From Amycolatopsis orientalis DSM 40040 = KCTC 9412 (GTDB lineage: Bacteria > Actinomycetota > Actinomycetes > Mycobacteriales > Pseudonocardiaceae), in the NCBI RefSeq assembly GCF_000478275.1, contig NZ_ASJB01000077.1:62001-126000 (forward strand): DNA of 64,000 nt, given 5' to 3'. The position numbers and the translations under genes are program-made. Under the pieces are notes generated by a model. It had not been told where the DNA came from. It saw only the letters and a list, made by a program, of their open reading frames with translations, and ran no database searches. Position 1 is the stretch's first letter, and each line of letters begins with the position of its first letter. Shown piece by piece: positions 43,437 through 52,374 of this stretch.

Positions 43437-44878
43437 AGATCGATGCCGGTGAAGACGGTGACCCGTTCTTCGGTGAGGTCGTGCATCGCGGCGAGAACGC
43501 CTTCCCGGCCGACACCTGAGCCCTTGACGCCGCCGTACGGCATCTGGTCCGCGCGGTAGGACGGGACATCGCCGATGATCACGCCGCCGACCTCCAGTTC
43601 GGTCGACGCGTAGAAGGCGAGATGCACGTCGCGGGTGAACACCCCGGCCTGGAGGCCGTAGGCGGATTCGTTGACCGACGCGAAAGCCTCGTCGACACCC
43701 TCTACAATGGACACGGCGAGTACCGGACCGAAGATCTCCTCCGCCCAGGCCTTTGTGGACGGTGGCACGTCGGTGAGCACGGTCGGCTCCACCGTCGCGC
43801 CGTCCCGCTTGCCGCCGGTGAGGAGCTTCGCGCCCGCGGCGACGGCTTCGTCGATCCAGGCCACGATCCGCTCCGCGGCGGCCTCGTCGACGACCGGGCC
43901 CACGTCGGTGTTCTTGTCGTACGGGTCGCCGGTCCGCTGGGATTTCACGGCTTCCACCAGCGCCGGCACGAATTCGCCCGCGACCTCGCGTTCGACGATC
44001 ACCCGCTGCACCGCGATGCACGACTGCCCGGCCTGGTAGTTGCCGAAGGTCGCGATGCGCTCCGCCGCACCCTCGGGATCCGGCCAGTCGCGCAGCACGA
44101 CGGCGGCCGCGTTGCCGCCGAGTTCGAGTACGACGTGCTTGCGCGGCGCGGCATCCGCCAGCGACCAGCCGACCGGGCCCGAACCGGTGAACGACACGAC
44201 CGGCAGCCGGGGATCCGCGACCAGTGCGGAAGTCTCCTCGTTGCCGAGCGGCAGCACCGAGAACGCGCCTTCCGGCAGCTCCGTCTCGGCCAGGATCTCG
44301 CCGAGGATCAGCGCGGCCAGCGGAGTGCGCGGCGCGGGTTTGACGATGATCGGCGCACCGACCGCGAGCGCCGGGGCGACCTTGTGCGCCACCAGGTTCA
44401 GCGGGAAGTTGAACGGCGCGATACCCAGGACGGGGCCGCGCGGGACGCGGCGGGTGAGCGCCAGCCTGCCTTCGCCCGCCGGGTCGGTGTCCAGTCGCTG
44501 CAGGTCACCGCTGAACCGGCGGGCCTCCTCGGCGGCGATCCGGAACACCGACACCGCGCGCCGCACCTCGGCGTCGGCCCATTTGAGCGGTTTGCCGTTC
44601 TCGGCGGTGATGACCTCGGCGATCTCCTCGGCCCGGCCGGCGATGACCCGCGAAACGTGGTCGAGCGCCGCGGCGCGGCTGTGCGCCGACGAACGCCGGA
44701 ACTCCTTCGCGACGCCCGCCGCCGCGCTCACCGCTCGTTCGACCTGCTCCGGACCGGGCACCGCGACGGTCGCGACTTCGCTTCCGTCGTACGGATGGTG
44801 CACGGTGAGCGTCGAAGCGCCCTGCTCGGCGCGGCCGGCGATCCAGGCGGGGCGCGGCTCCGGGGTGATCATGTCCAT
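43433..44878 (-). CDS. Aldehyde dehydrogenase
   Basis: The 481-residue NAD(P)-dependent dehydrogenase has the Rossmann FNFPLNLVAHKVAPAL, VSFTGSGPVGWSLA, VLELGGNAAAVVL (general-base Glu) and the catalytic cysteine in YQAGQSCIAVQR. The end EVGGVIIGDVPSYRADQMPYGG is typical of lactaldehyde or glyceraldehyde-3-phosphate dehydrogenase-like members. The ATG at 44878 gives MDMITPEP; an internal ATG follows at 44872. It is transcribed after the alcohol dehydrogenase gene upstream with a 19-base gap, suggesting alcohol-to-acid oxidation in sequence. Confidence 0.92.
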   Translation of the reverse strand: MDMITPEPRPAWIAGRAEQGASTLTVHHPYDGSEVATVAVPGPEQVERAVSAAAGVAKEFRRSSAHSRAAALDHVSRVIAGRAEEIAEVITAENGKPLKWADAEVRRAVSVFRIAAEEARRFSGDLQRLDTDPAGEGRLALTRRVPRGPVLGIAPFNFPLNLVAHKVAPALAVGAPIIVKPAPRTPLAALILGEILAETELPEGAFSVLPLGNEETSALVADPRLPVVSFTGSGPVGWSLADAAPRKHVVLELGGNAAAVVLRDWPDPEGAAERIATFGNYQAGQSCIAVQRVIVEREVAGEFVPALVEAVKSQRTGDPYDKNTDVGPVVDEAAAERIVAWIDEAVAAGAKLLTGGKRDGATVEPTVLTDVPPSTKAWAEEIFGPVLAVSIVEGVDEAFASVNESAYGLQAGVFTRDVHLAFYASTELEVGGVIIGDVPSYRADQMPYGGVKGSGVGREGVLAAMHDLTEERVTVFTGIDL

Positions 44879-44897
44879 GGATGACAAGGTATTCCAG

Positions 44898-45932
44898 TCA
44901 GGGCTTGACGAGCACCTTGAGCGCCTCGCGGTCGGCCATCGCGCGGTAGCCGTCGGGGACCTCTTCGAGCCCGATGGTCCGGTCGAACACCTTGCCCGGC
45001 TGGTACCTGCCTTCGACGACGTCGTCGAGCAGTTCGGGGATGTAATGGCGCGCGGGGGCGACGCCGCCGGTGACGGTGATGTTGCGGCGGAACAGCGGCG
45101 GGCCGATCGGGCCCTCGTCGTACTGCGGCACGCCGACGCGGCTGATCGTGCCGCCCGGGCGGACCGCGCCGACACCCATCTCGAAGGCGGGCTTCGTGCC
45201 GACGCATTCGAGGACGGTGTGCGTGCCTTCGCCGTTCGTCAGCTCGCGGACCTTCTCGATGCCTTCGTCGCCGCGTTCGGAGACGACGTCGGTCGCGCCG
45301 AACTCGCGGCCGAGGTCCGTGCGTGCCTGGTGGCGGCCCATCAGGATGATCCGCTCGGCGCCGAGACGCTTCGCGGCGAGGACGGCGGAGAGCCCGACGG
45401 CGCCGTCGCCGATGACGGTGACGGTGGTGCGCTCGTTCACGCCCGCCTTGACCGCGGCGTGGTGGCCGGTCGGGAAGACGTCGGAGAGGGTGAGGAGCGA
45501 CGCGAGCAGGTCGTCGTCCTCGGTGTGCGGCAGTTTCACGAGGGTGCCGTCGGCCTGCGGGACGCGGACGGCCTCGCCCTGGCCGGCGTCGACGCCCTTC
45601 GCGCCCCAGAAGCCGCCGTGCAGACACGAGGTGTGGAGGCCTTCGCGGCAGAACTGGCACGTGTTGTCGGAGTACACGAAGGGCGCGACGACCAGGTCGC
45701 CCGTCTTGAGCGTGGTGACGTCGGAGCCGACGGCCTCGATGACGCCGAGGAATTCGTGACCGATCCGGACGCCGCGGTCGCGGGCGGGCATGCTGCCGTA
45801 CGGCCAGAGGTCGCTGCCGCAGATGCACGAGCGGACGACGCGGAGGAGGGCGTCGGTCGGTTCGCTCAGTTTCGGGTCCGGGACGGTCTCGACGCGTACG
45901 TCGCCGGCGCCGTAGATGACAGTCGCTCGCAA
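44898..45932 (-). CDS. Zinc-dependent alcohol dehydrogenase
   Basis: The 344-residue medium-chain dehydrogenase has catalytic-zinc residues in RSCICGSDLW and GHEFLG. A structural-zinc-type Cys cluster NTCQFCREGLHTSC and a nucleotide-binding loop VIGDGAVGLSAVLAAKRLGA are also visible. It is likely co-transcribed with the aldehyde dehydrogenase gene downstream. The alcohol substrate is unknown. Confidence 0.92.
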   Translation of the reverse strand: MRATVIYGAGDVRVETVPDPKLSEPTDALLRVVRSCICGSDLWPYGSMPARDRGVRIGHEFLGVIEAVGSDVTTLKTGDLVVAPFVYSDNTCQFCREGLHTSCLHGGFWGAKGVDAGQGEAVRVPQADGTLVKLPHTEDDDLLASLLTLSDVFPTGHHAAVKAGVNERTTVTVIGDGAVGLSAVLAAKRLGAERIILMGRHQARTDLGREFGATDVVSERGDEGIEKVRELTNGEGTHTVLECVGTKPAFEMGVGAVRPGGTISRVGVPQYDEGPIGPPLFRRNITVTGGVAPARHYIPELLDDVVEGRYQPGKVFDRTIGLEEVPDGYRAMADREALKVLVKP

Positions 45933-45968
45933 GACGGGGTCCTTTCCTCGACTGGGCCCAGTATGGGC

Positions 45969-46184
45969 GCGTCGCGTTTAGCCCGCTAAACGCGACGCGG
46001 GCCGCGCGTCGCGATTAGGGGGCGGAACGCGACCCGAGGGAGGGAGCGCGTTTAGCAGGCTAATCGCGACGTGGGGCGAGGGAGCGCGATTAGGGGGCGG
46101 AACGCGACGTGGGGAGGGAGCGCAATTAGCGGGCTGAACGCGACGTGGCCTGTGTGTCGCGTTTAGTCGGCTAAAGGCGACGCG
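45969..46184. repeat. Array of six dispersed repeat copies
   Basis: Copies at 45969-45999, 46007-46033, 46043-46071, 46080-46114, 46116-46148 and 46154-46184 fill the whole gap between the DinB-like gene and the alcohol dehydrogenase. The first is a perfect palindrome with a two-base centre (arms GCGTCGCGTTTAGC). Copies differ in core and orientation, so this is not a simple tandem duplication. The last contains the DinB gene's stop codon. Confidence 0.92.
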
Positions 46185-46701
46185 CGTGGAGGTCGCGCAG
46201 GAGGAGGATCTCGGCGCCGTGGTGGATGGCCTCCCGGTTGATGTGCAGGACGAGGGTCGCGAGCGGGTATTCGGAGTACGGGCCTTCAGCCGGGCCGCAC
46301 GGCCTCGCGAGGTCTTCGGCGGTCAGACCGCGGACGCCGTCACGCCAGCGCGCGTAGGCGTCGTCGAGCTGCTCCAGCGCTTCTTTGGCCGAGCCCGCGT
46401 AGGTGAACGTCAGGTAGTCGGCGGGCGGGCCGTCGAAGTGCGACGCGTTCCGCATCGCGAAGACGCCCACGATGATGTGGGCGAGGCGCCAGGCGATCGT
46501 CGTCACCGGCGGCGGTGACGGCTCCGGGTACGCCCAGTCGATGGTGAAGCGGCCTTCCTCACCCGGCCGCACCGACCAGCAGCCCTCGACGGGCTCCCAG
46601 AAGTATTCGTCGTCGGTGAGCGTGTCCAGCCGCGGCCTGAGGTGCTGTGTCCAGTGCCAGTCGAGCTGTTCGGACAGTTCCTTGCTCCAGTCGATGCCCA
46701 T
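46171..46701 (-). CDS. DinB-family putative metal-dependent enzyme
   Basis: The 176-residue protein is a DinB/YfiT-like four-helix bundle. Candidate metal ligands are His in WRLAHIIVG and the pair in HINREAIHHGAEI. The ATG at 46701 gives MGIDWSKELSEQLDWHW. The last residues (RRL) and the TAG stop at 46171-46173 lie in a dispersed repeat copy. Thiol-cofactor-linked transfer is typical of the family; the reaction here is unknown. Confidence 0.87.
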   Translation of the reverse strand: MGIDWSKELSEQLDWHWTQHLRPRLDTLTDDEYFWEPVEGCWSVRPGEEGRFTIDWAYPEPSPPPVTTIAWRLAHIIVGVFAMRNASHFDGPPADYLTFTYAGSAKEALEQLDDAYARWRDGVRGLTAEDLARPCGPAEGPYSEYPLATLVLHINREAIHHGAEILLLRDLHARRL

Positions 46702-46827
46702 GCCTTCGACGGTAGGCCGCCTGGCGGTCAGCGACTGTCCTGAATCGTGTGGGGGTTGGCGGCGGGGTGACCGGGCCCACCTGGGACGATGGTGGGGAAG
46801 CGTGCTGCTCTGATCAGGAGGTCTCAG

Positions 46828-48384
46828 GTGCCCAGTCCCACCGGTCCGGTACTCGTCGTGGACTTCGGGGCGCAGTACGCGCAACTGATCGCGCGCCGTG
46901 TGCGGGAGGCGCAGGTCTACTCCGAGGTCGTCCCGCATACGGCCACCGCCGAGGACATCCTCGCGAAGGACCCTTCCGCGATCATCCTTTCGGGTGGTCC
47001 GTCCAGCGTGTACGCGGAGAACGCCCCCGCGCTCGCCCCCGGGCTGGTCGACGCGGGCGTGCCGATCCTCGGCATCTGCTACGGCCACCAGGTGCTGGCG
47101 CAGGCGCTCGGCGGCACGGTCGAGCCGACCGGGATCCGCGAGTTCGGCCGCACCGAGGTCCGCGTCGCCGGCGATGGCGGCGTCCTGCACGCCGGCCTCC
47201 CGAACCACCAGCCCGCCTGGATGAGCCACAACGACAGCGTCACCAAGGCCCCTGAAGGCGCCACCGTGACCGCGTCCAGCGACGGTGCCGCCGTCGCCGG
47301 GTTCGAAGACGTCGAGCGACGCTTCGCCGGTGTCCAGTACCACCCCGAGGTGCACCACTCGCCGCACGGCCAGGAGGTGCTTCGCCGCTTCCTGCACGAC
47401 ATCGCCGGCATCCGGCCGCAGTGGACGACGTCGTCCATCGTCGACGACCAGGTCAAGCGGATCGCCGAGCAGGTCGGCGACGGCCGCGCGATCTGCGGGC
47501 TCTCCGGCGGTGTCGACTCCGCCGTGGCGGCGGCGCTGGTCCAGCGCGCCATCGGCGACCGGCTGACCTGCGTGTTCGTCGACCACGGCCTCCTGCGCTC
47601 GGGCGAGCGCACCCAGGTCGAGCGCGATTTCGTCGCCGCGACCGGGGTCAACCTCGTCACCGTCGACGCCCGTGAGCGGTTCCTCGACGCGCTGGCCGGG
47701 GTCACCGACCCCGAGGAGAAGCGCAAGATCATCGGCCGCGAGTTCATCCGCGTGTTCGAGCAGGCCGAGCGGGATCTCAAGGCCGAGGGCGACTACAAGT
47801 TCCTGGTCCAGGGGACGCTGTACCCGGACGTCGTCGAGTCCGGCGGCGGCGAGGGCACGGCGAACATCAAGAGCCACCACAACGTCGGCGGACTGCCCGA
47901 CGACCTGCAGTTCGAGTTGGTCGAGCCGCTGCGCCTGCTGTTCAAGGACGAGGTGCGCCGCGTCGGACTGGAGCTCGGGCTGCCGGAGACGATCGTGCAG
48001 CGGCAGCCGTTCCCCGGGCCGGGGCTCGGCATCCGGATCATCGGCGCCGTCGATGCCGAGCGGCTCGAGACGCTGCGTGCGGCGGACGCCATCGCGCGCG
48101 AGGAACTCACCGCGGCCGGACTGGACGGCGAGATCTGGCAGTGCCCGGTGGTGCTGCTGGCCGACGTCCGCAGTGTCGGCGTCCAGGGTGACGGGCGGAC
48201 CTACGGACACCCGATCGTGCTGCGGCCGGTGTCGTCCGAGGACGCGATGACCGCGGACTGGACGCGGCTGCCCTACGAGGTGCTGGAGCGGATCTCGACC
48301 CGCATCACGAACGAGGTCGCCGAGGTGAACCGCGTGGTCCTGGACGTCACCTCCAAGCCGCCGGGCACCATCGAGTGGGAGTGA
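46828..48384 (+). CDS. guaA: GMP synthase (glutamine-hydrolysing)
   Basis: It converts XMP to GMP. The class-I glutaminase domain has the nucleophile Cys84 in GICYGHQVL and QYHPEVHHS. The ATP-pyrophosphatase P-loop is GLSGGVDSAVAAAL, and the dimerisation domain ends with KPPGTIEWE. The GTG at 46828 has AGGAGG 5 bases upstream and gives 518 residues; the open frame to 46789 lacks support. Confidence 0.97.
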   Translation: MPSPTGPVLVVDFGAQYAQLIARRVREAQVYSEVVPHTATAEDILAKDPSAIILSGGPSSVYAENAPALAPGLVDAGVPILGICYGHQVLAQALGGTVEPTGIREFGRTEVRVAGDGGVLHAGLPNHQPAWMSHNDSVTKAPEGATVTASSDGAAVAGFEDVERRFAGVQYHPEVHHSPHGQEVLRRFLHDIAGIRPQWTTSSIVDDQVKRIAEQVGDGRAICGLSGGVDSAVAAALVQRAIGDRLTCVFVDHGLLRSGERTQVERDFVAATGVNLVTVDARERFLDALAGVTDPEEKRKIIGREFIRVFEQAERDLKAEGDYKFLVQGTLYPDVVESGGGEGTANIKSHHNVGGLPDDLQFELVEPLRLLFKDEVRRVGLELGLPETIVQRQPFPGPGLGIRIIGAVDAERLETLRAADAIAREELTAAGLDGEIWQCPVVLLADVRSVGVQGDGRTYGHPIVLRPVSSEDAMTADWTRLPYEVLERISTRITNEVAEVNRVVLDVTSKPPGTIEWE

Positions 48385-48397
48385 CCCGCTCCGCCCC

Positions 48398-48589
48398 GAC
48401 TTGCGTTTAGCCCCCAGATCGCGATCTGGAGGGCCTTGGGCGAGCGGAGCGACTTTCGCCCCCTAATTGCGATCTGGAGGGGCCCGGGGCACCTGGCCGA
48501 CCCAGGTCGACTTTCGCCCCCTAATCGCGATCCGGTGGGCCTCGGGCACCTGGGCGACCGGATCACGATCAGGGGGCGAAAGTCGCTCC
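48398..48589. repeat. Four dispersed repeat copies between convergent genes
   Basis: Copies at 48398-48428, 48446-48477, 48505-48535 (one orientation) and 48558-48589 (opposite) fill the gap after guaA. The last two could pair through their shared CGACTTTCGCCCCCT-type sequence, with mismatches. Confidence 0.9.
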
Positions 48590-48615
48590 CTCCAGCAGGT
48601 GGGGGAGGCAAAGGC

Positions 48616-48644
48616 GAAGGCCCCGGCGAGGGGCCGGGGCCTTC
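48616..48644. terminator. Terminator between guaA and the EsrI-like operon
   Basis: A perfect 11-bp stem (GAAGGCCCCGG at 48616-48626 with 48634-48644, 7-base loop) lies between converging transcripts after the repeat block. Confidence 0.8.
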
Positions 48645-48671
48645 AGAGGGAGTGAGTCGTGAGCGGGGCCG

Positions 48672-48905
48672 CTAGCGGCGGCTCTTGCGCAGCGAAGCGG
48701 CGAGCAGCAGGACGCCGACGAAGATCGCCCCGCCCGCCATGACCCACCGGAAGTCGAACTGCGGGAGCCACGAGGAGCCGTCCGAGAGGACGTAACCCGA
48801 CACCAGCAGCGTCGCGATCCCGACGATCAGGGTGAAGACGTCCACTCCGCGTTTCGCCGGCTGAGTCGTCTGGCTCTGCGAACTGTCGTAGTCGTACTCA
48901 GCCAC
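48672..48905 (-). CDS. Small two-helix membrane protein
   Basis: The 77-residue protein starts at a GTG behind GGAGG. It has a Gln/Ser/Tyr-rich N-terminus (MAEYDYDSSQSQTTQPA), two hydrophobic segments (FTLIVGIATLLVSGYVL and WVMAGGAIFVGVLLLAASL) and a basic end RKSRR. It overlaps the 3' end of the PspC-protein gene by 8 bases, so it belongs to that envelope-stress operon. Function unknown. Confidence 0.75.
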   Translation of the reverse strand: MAEYDYDSSQSQTTQPAKRGVDVFTLIVGIATLLVSGYVLSDGSSWLPQFDFRWVMAGGAIFVGVLLLAASLRKSRR

Positions 48906-50187
48906 GACGCACCTCCACGTTTCCGACGCCGTTCTTGACCTGCAGGACGATCTTCTGGCTGCCGTTGCCCGGCGCCGTGAAGTCGACCGCGTCCACGCCG
49001 AGTCCCGAGCGGGACTGGCCGAGACAGTCGACGTCACCCGCCCCGGTCTCGCAAGTGACCTTCACTTCGGCGTTCATCGGCACGAGCACCGTCGAGTTGC
49101 CCGCCCCAGTGGTGACCTTCGTGGTCACCGAGCTGCCCGCGGGCAACTTGGTCAGGTCGAGGTCGACGTTCCCGGCAGAGCGGTGATACTCCGGCTGCAC
49201 TTCGGACGCCTGGCTCGGCGTCGCGCTCAGATCGCCGACGCCGCCCCTCACGTCGAAGTTCTCGAACGGGATCGTGGTGAGCGCCATCCCGACGATCGCC
49301 AGCGGCACCGCCAGCCCGATCAGCCCGCGGCCGCCTCGCACGAACGCGCCGGCGACCAGCCCGATGCCGACCACGCCCAGGGTGAGCCCGACGACGTGCT
49401 GCATGGAGAACCACGGTTCTCCGTCGAGGCCCAGGACGGTGCCCACACCGCCGACCAGCACGGCCACCCCGAAGGTCGCAACGCCGATCTTCGACTTCCG
49501 GCCGCGAGGCATCGGCGGCGCGGGAGGCGGCGGAGGAGACTGCGGCGGCAGACCGCCGGACGGCGAAGCGTTCGGCAGATCCCAGGCGGACGGGTCGGCC
49601 GCGAGCGGGTCCCAGCCGCCCTCGGTCGCCGTCGTCGACGAGGAAGAGGCGGTCGATGCCGAGGTCGACGCCGACGCCATCGAGAACGCGGCGGTCGGAT
49701 ACTCCGGAGCGGGCATCGTCGGCCGGTTGAACTGTCCGCGGCTGCGGTGCAGCAGGTACAGCGCGACGGCCATCAGCGCGAAACCGATCAGCCCGGTGCC
49801 GTCGGTCATCCAGCCGCCGCTCAAGGTCCAGGTGAGCCCCGGGAACAGCAGGACCAGCAGCAGCACCGCGAACGCCGGCGAACTCGACGCGCGGCCCCGG
49901 CCGATCAGGCCTTCGAACGCGGAAACGCGGTCGCCCTCCTGCGGCAGGAACAGCCAGCCCAGCAGATAGACGAAGAAACCGAACCCGCCGAACACGGTCG
50001 CGGCGACCAGCGCGACGCGGACCACGGTCGGGTCGATGCCGTACCGGTAGCCGATCCCCGCGGCGACACCGGCGAACTTACGGCCGTGCGCCGGGCGGAC
50101 CGGCCTGCTCCGCCAGAAATCCTTGACGGTCTCTTCGAAGCCGGCCGCGGGGCCGCGCTTCGGTGTGTGTGTCTCACTCCCACTCAT
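48898..50187 (-). CDS. PspC-domain membrane protein (EsrI-like)
   Basis: The 429-residue protein has an N-terminal PspC domain (residues about 30-85: HGRKFAGVAAGIGYRYGIDPTVVRVALV, quoted in part). Further membrane segments, a long Ser/Pro-rich linker near 170-230, another membrane block and a C-terminal beta-rich domain follow. That last domain has GAGNSTVLVP and GAGDVDCLG, a toast-rack/DUF2154-like pattern as in LiaF. It is divergent from a PspC-histidine kinase and regulator. This is the arrangement of Corynebacterium EsrISR, where the PspC protein modulates the kinase. Confidence 0.85.
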   Translation of the reverse strand: MSGSETHTPKRGPAAGFEETVKDFWRSRPVRPAHGRKFAGVAAGIGYRYGIDPTVVRVALVAATVFGGFGFFVYLLGWLFLPQEGDRVSAFEGLIGRGRASSSPAFAVLLLVLLFPGLTWTLSGGWMTDGTGLIGFALMAVALYLLHRSRGQFNRPTMPAPEYPTAAFSMASASTSASTASSSSTTATEGGWDPLAADPSAWDLPNASPSGGLPPQSPPPPPAPPMPRGRKSKIGVATFGVAVLVGGVGTVLGLDGEPWFSMQHVVGLTLGVVGIGLVAGAFVRGGRGLIGLAVPLAIVGMALTTIPFENFDVRGGVGDLSATPSQASEVQPEYHRSAGNVDLDLTKLPAGSSVTTKVTTGAGNSTVLVPMNAEVKVTCETGAGDVDCLGQSRSGLGVDAVDFTAPGNGSQKIVLQVKNGVGNVEVRRG

Positions 50188-50303
50188 GCCACAAAGAATG
50201 CGCTCCGGCGGGGACGGCCACATCCGGGATCGTCCCTGAGGTTTCCCCCAGCGGGAAGAGTCAGGGGTTTCCCCGATGGATCAGTGCCCCACTCCGTGTG
50301 ACC

Positions 50304-51659
50304 ATGGAGAACGTGCAGGAATCCGCCCCCAGCGACCTCGCCGCACAGGTGAAGCCGACGATCATCGAGCGCCCGCCGGTGCCCGTTCCCGGCAGTCTGT
50401 CCCCGGCGCCCTTCGAGCCGCCCAAGATGTACCGCCGCCGCTCCGGCCGCGCCATCGCGGGCGTCGCCGGTGGGCTCGCCGACCACCTCGGCGTCAAGGT
50501 GCTCTGGGTCCGGACGGCGTTCGCGTTGCTGGCCGCCATGAACGGCGCCGGACTGCTCGCGTACGGCCTGCTCTGGGTCTTTGTCCAGCAGCAGTCCGGT
50601 GAAATCGCGCAGGAGCAGGAAAAGGCCGCCCCGAAGGAGAAGCAGCAGGCTTTCGGCCTGATGGCGCTCGGGGTCGGGCTGGCCGTCGCCAGCGGCACGT
50701 TGACCGGCCTGATCAGCGGCTGGCTCGCCATCCCGCTCGCGCTGGCCATGATCGGCGCGGCCGTCGTCTGGCGGGAGGCCGACGAGTCGCAGCGGCGGCG
50801 CTGGCGTCTCGGTGCCAAGGGCAGCGTCGCCGGGGCGTTCCTCGGTGGCGGTGGCTGGTCGGCCGCGATCCGCGTCGTCGCGGGTGTCGCGCTGGTGATG
50901 ACCGGGATCGGCGTCGTCGTCCTGCAGAGCGGCAGTATCGACCAGGTCAAGTTCGCGCTGGTCGCGGTGATCGCGACGCTGTTCGGGGTCGCCGTGCTGA
51001 CCGTCCCGTTCTGGCTGCGCCTGGTCCGCGACCTGTCGGACGAGCGCACCGCCCGCGTCCGCACCGACGAACGCGCCGAGATCGCCGCGCATCTGCACGA
51101 CTCGGTCCTGCAGACCCTCGCGCTGATCCAGAAGCAGGCGGAATCGCCGCGTGAGGTCGCCAGGCTCGCGCGTGGTCAGGAACGTGAACTGCGCGGCTGG
51201 CTGTACGGGCCGACGGGGTACGGCAAGAGCCAGAAGACCGAACAGGAAGCGATCAGCGGGCAGCTGTCCGAGGTGCTCGCGGCCGCGTGCGGCGAGGTCG
51301 AGGACGCGTTCGCGATTTCGGTCCAGCAGGTCGTGGTGGGAGAGGCGACGCTGAACGAGCCGCTGACCGCGCTGGTCCAGGCTGCCCGCGAAGCGATCGT
51401 CAACGCCGCCAAACACGCGGGCGTCGACGAGGTCAGCGTGTACGCCGAGGTCGAGCCGACAGCGGTGACGGTCTTCGTGCGCGACCGCGGCAAGGGTTTC
51501 GATCCCGACGTCGTCCCGGCCGACCGGCACGGACTCGCGGACTCGATCCGGGGGCGGATGGAACGGCACGGGGGCAAGTGCAAGCTGCGCACCGCACCGG
51601 GTGAAGGAACCGAAGTCCAGCTGGAGATGCCGGTCAAGGCGGGGAAGGGCGCGGCGTGA
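50304..51659 (+). CDS. PspC-fused sensor histidine kinase (EsrS-like)
   Basis: The 451-residue protein carries an N-terminal PspC domain (about 40-95, RRRSGRAIAGVAGGLADHLG). More membrane helices run to about 240. The HisKA_3 dimerisation helix has phosphoacceptor His265 in HLHDSVLQT, and the HATPase has AREAIVNAAKHA and DRGKGFD. An ATG at 50304 is used; a GTG at 50298 is possible. It is paired with the regulator downstream. Confidence 0.9.
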   Translation: MENVQESAPSDLAAQVKPTIIERPPVPVPGSLSPAPFEPPKMYRRRSGRAIAGVAGGLADHLGVKVLWVRTAFALLAAMNGAGLLAYGLLWVFVQQQSGEIAQEQEKAAPKEKQQAFGLMALGVGLAVASGTLTGLISGWLAIPLALAMIGAAVVWREADESQRRRWRLGAKGSVAGAFLGGGGWSAAIRVVAGVALVMTGIGVVVLQSGSIDQVKFALVAVIATLFGVAVLTVPFWLRLVRDLSDERTARVRTDERAEIAAHLHDSVLQTLALIQKQAESPREVARLARGQERELRGWLYGPTGYGKSQKTEQEAISGQLSEVLAAACGEVEDAFAISVQQVVVGEATLNEPLTALVQAAREAIVNAAKHAGVDEVSVYAEVEPTAVTVFVRDRGKGFDPDVVPADRHGLADSIRGRMERHGGKCKLRTAPGEGTEVQLEMPVKAGKGAA

Positions 51660-51699
51660 GGTCGCTATGCTCACGGGACAGGGCGAACGAGGGAGCATC

Positions 51700-52374
51700 G
51701 TGACGGAGAACCAGCAGACGCGGGAGCCGGTCAAGGTCTTCCTCGTCGACGACCACGCCCTCTTCCGGGCGGGTGTGCGCACCGAACTGGACTCGATCAC
51801 CGACGATGTCCGCGTGGTTGGCGAGGCGGGCTCAGTGGCCGAGGCGGTCGCGGGGATCGCCCGGACCAAGCCGCAGGTGGTGCTGCTCGACGTGCACATG
51901 CCGGACGGCGGCGGCGCCGAGGTGCTGCGCCGGGTCCGCCCGGACCTGCCGGACGTCGTGTTCCTCGCGCTGTCGGTCTCCGACGCCGCGGAAGACGTGA
52001 TCGCCGTGATCCGTGCAGGGGCGCGCGGGTATGTCACGAAGACGATCTCGTCGAAGGAACTCGTGCGCGCGGTCGTGCGGGTCTCCGACGGCGACGCGGT
52101 GTTCTCGCCGCGGCTGGCCGGATTCGTGCTCGACGCGTTCGCAGACCGGCCGGGTTCCGCGCCGATCAGCGACCCGGACCTCGACCTGCTGACGCCGCGG
52201 GAGCGCGATGTGCTGCGGCTGCTGGCGCGCGGGTACGCCTACAAGGAGATCGCTTCCGAGCTGTTCATCTCGGTGAAGACCGTCGAGACGCATGTGTCGA
52301 GCGTGCTGCGGAAGACCCAGCTTTCGAACCGGTACGAGCTTTCGCGGTGGGCTTCCGACCGGCGCCTCGTCTAG
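51700..52374 (+). CDS. LuxR/NarL-family response regulator (EsrR-like)
   Basis: The 224-residue regulator has receiver residues DD17-18 and phospho-acceptor Asp64 in VLLDVHMPDG. The switch lysine is in GYVTKTIS, and the C-terminal LuxR HTH is LTPRERDVLRLLARGYAYKE. The GTG at 51700 has GAGGGA upstream; an ATG at 51667 is an alternative. It is the cognate regulator of the PspC kinase and should control the divergent PspC gene. Confidence 0.92.
   Translation: MTENQQTREPVKVFLVDDHALFRAGVRTELDSITDDVRVVGEAGSVAEAVAGIARTKPQVVLLDVHMPDGGGAEVLRRVRPDLPDVVFLALSVSDAAEDVIAVIRAGARGYVTKTISSKELVRAVVRVSDGDAVFSPRLAGFVLDAFADRPGSAPISDPDLDLLTPRERDVLRLLARGYAYKEIASELFISVKTVETHVSSVLRKTQLSNRYELSRWASDRRLV

Noticed and set aside
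45969..46184. CRISPR array
   Set aside because: The six units are not identical, alternate in orientation and sequence, have spacers of irregular and very short length, and no cas gene is near.
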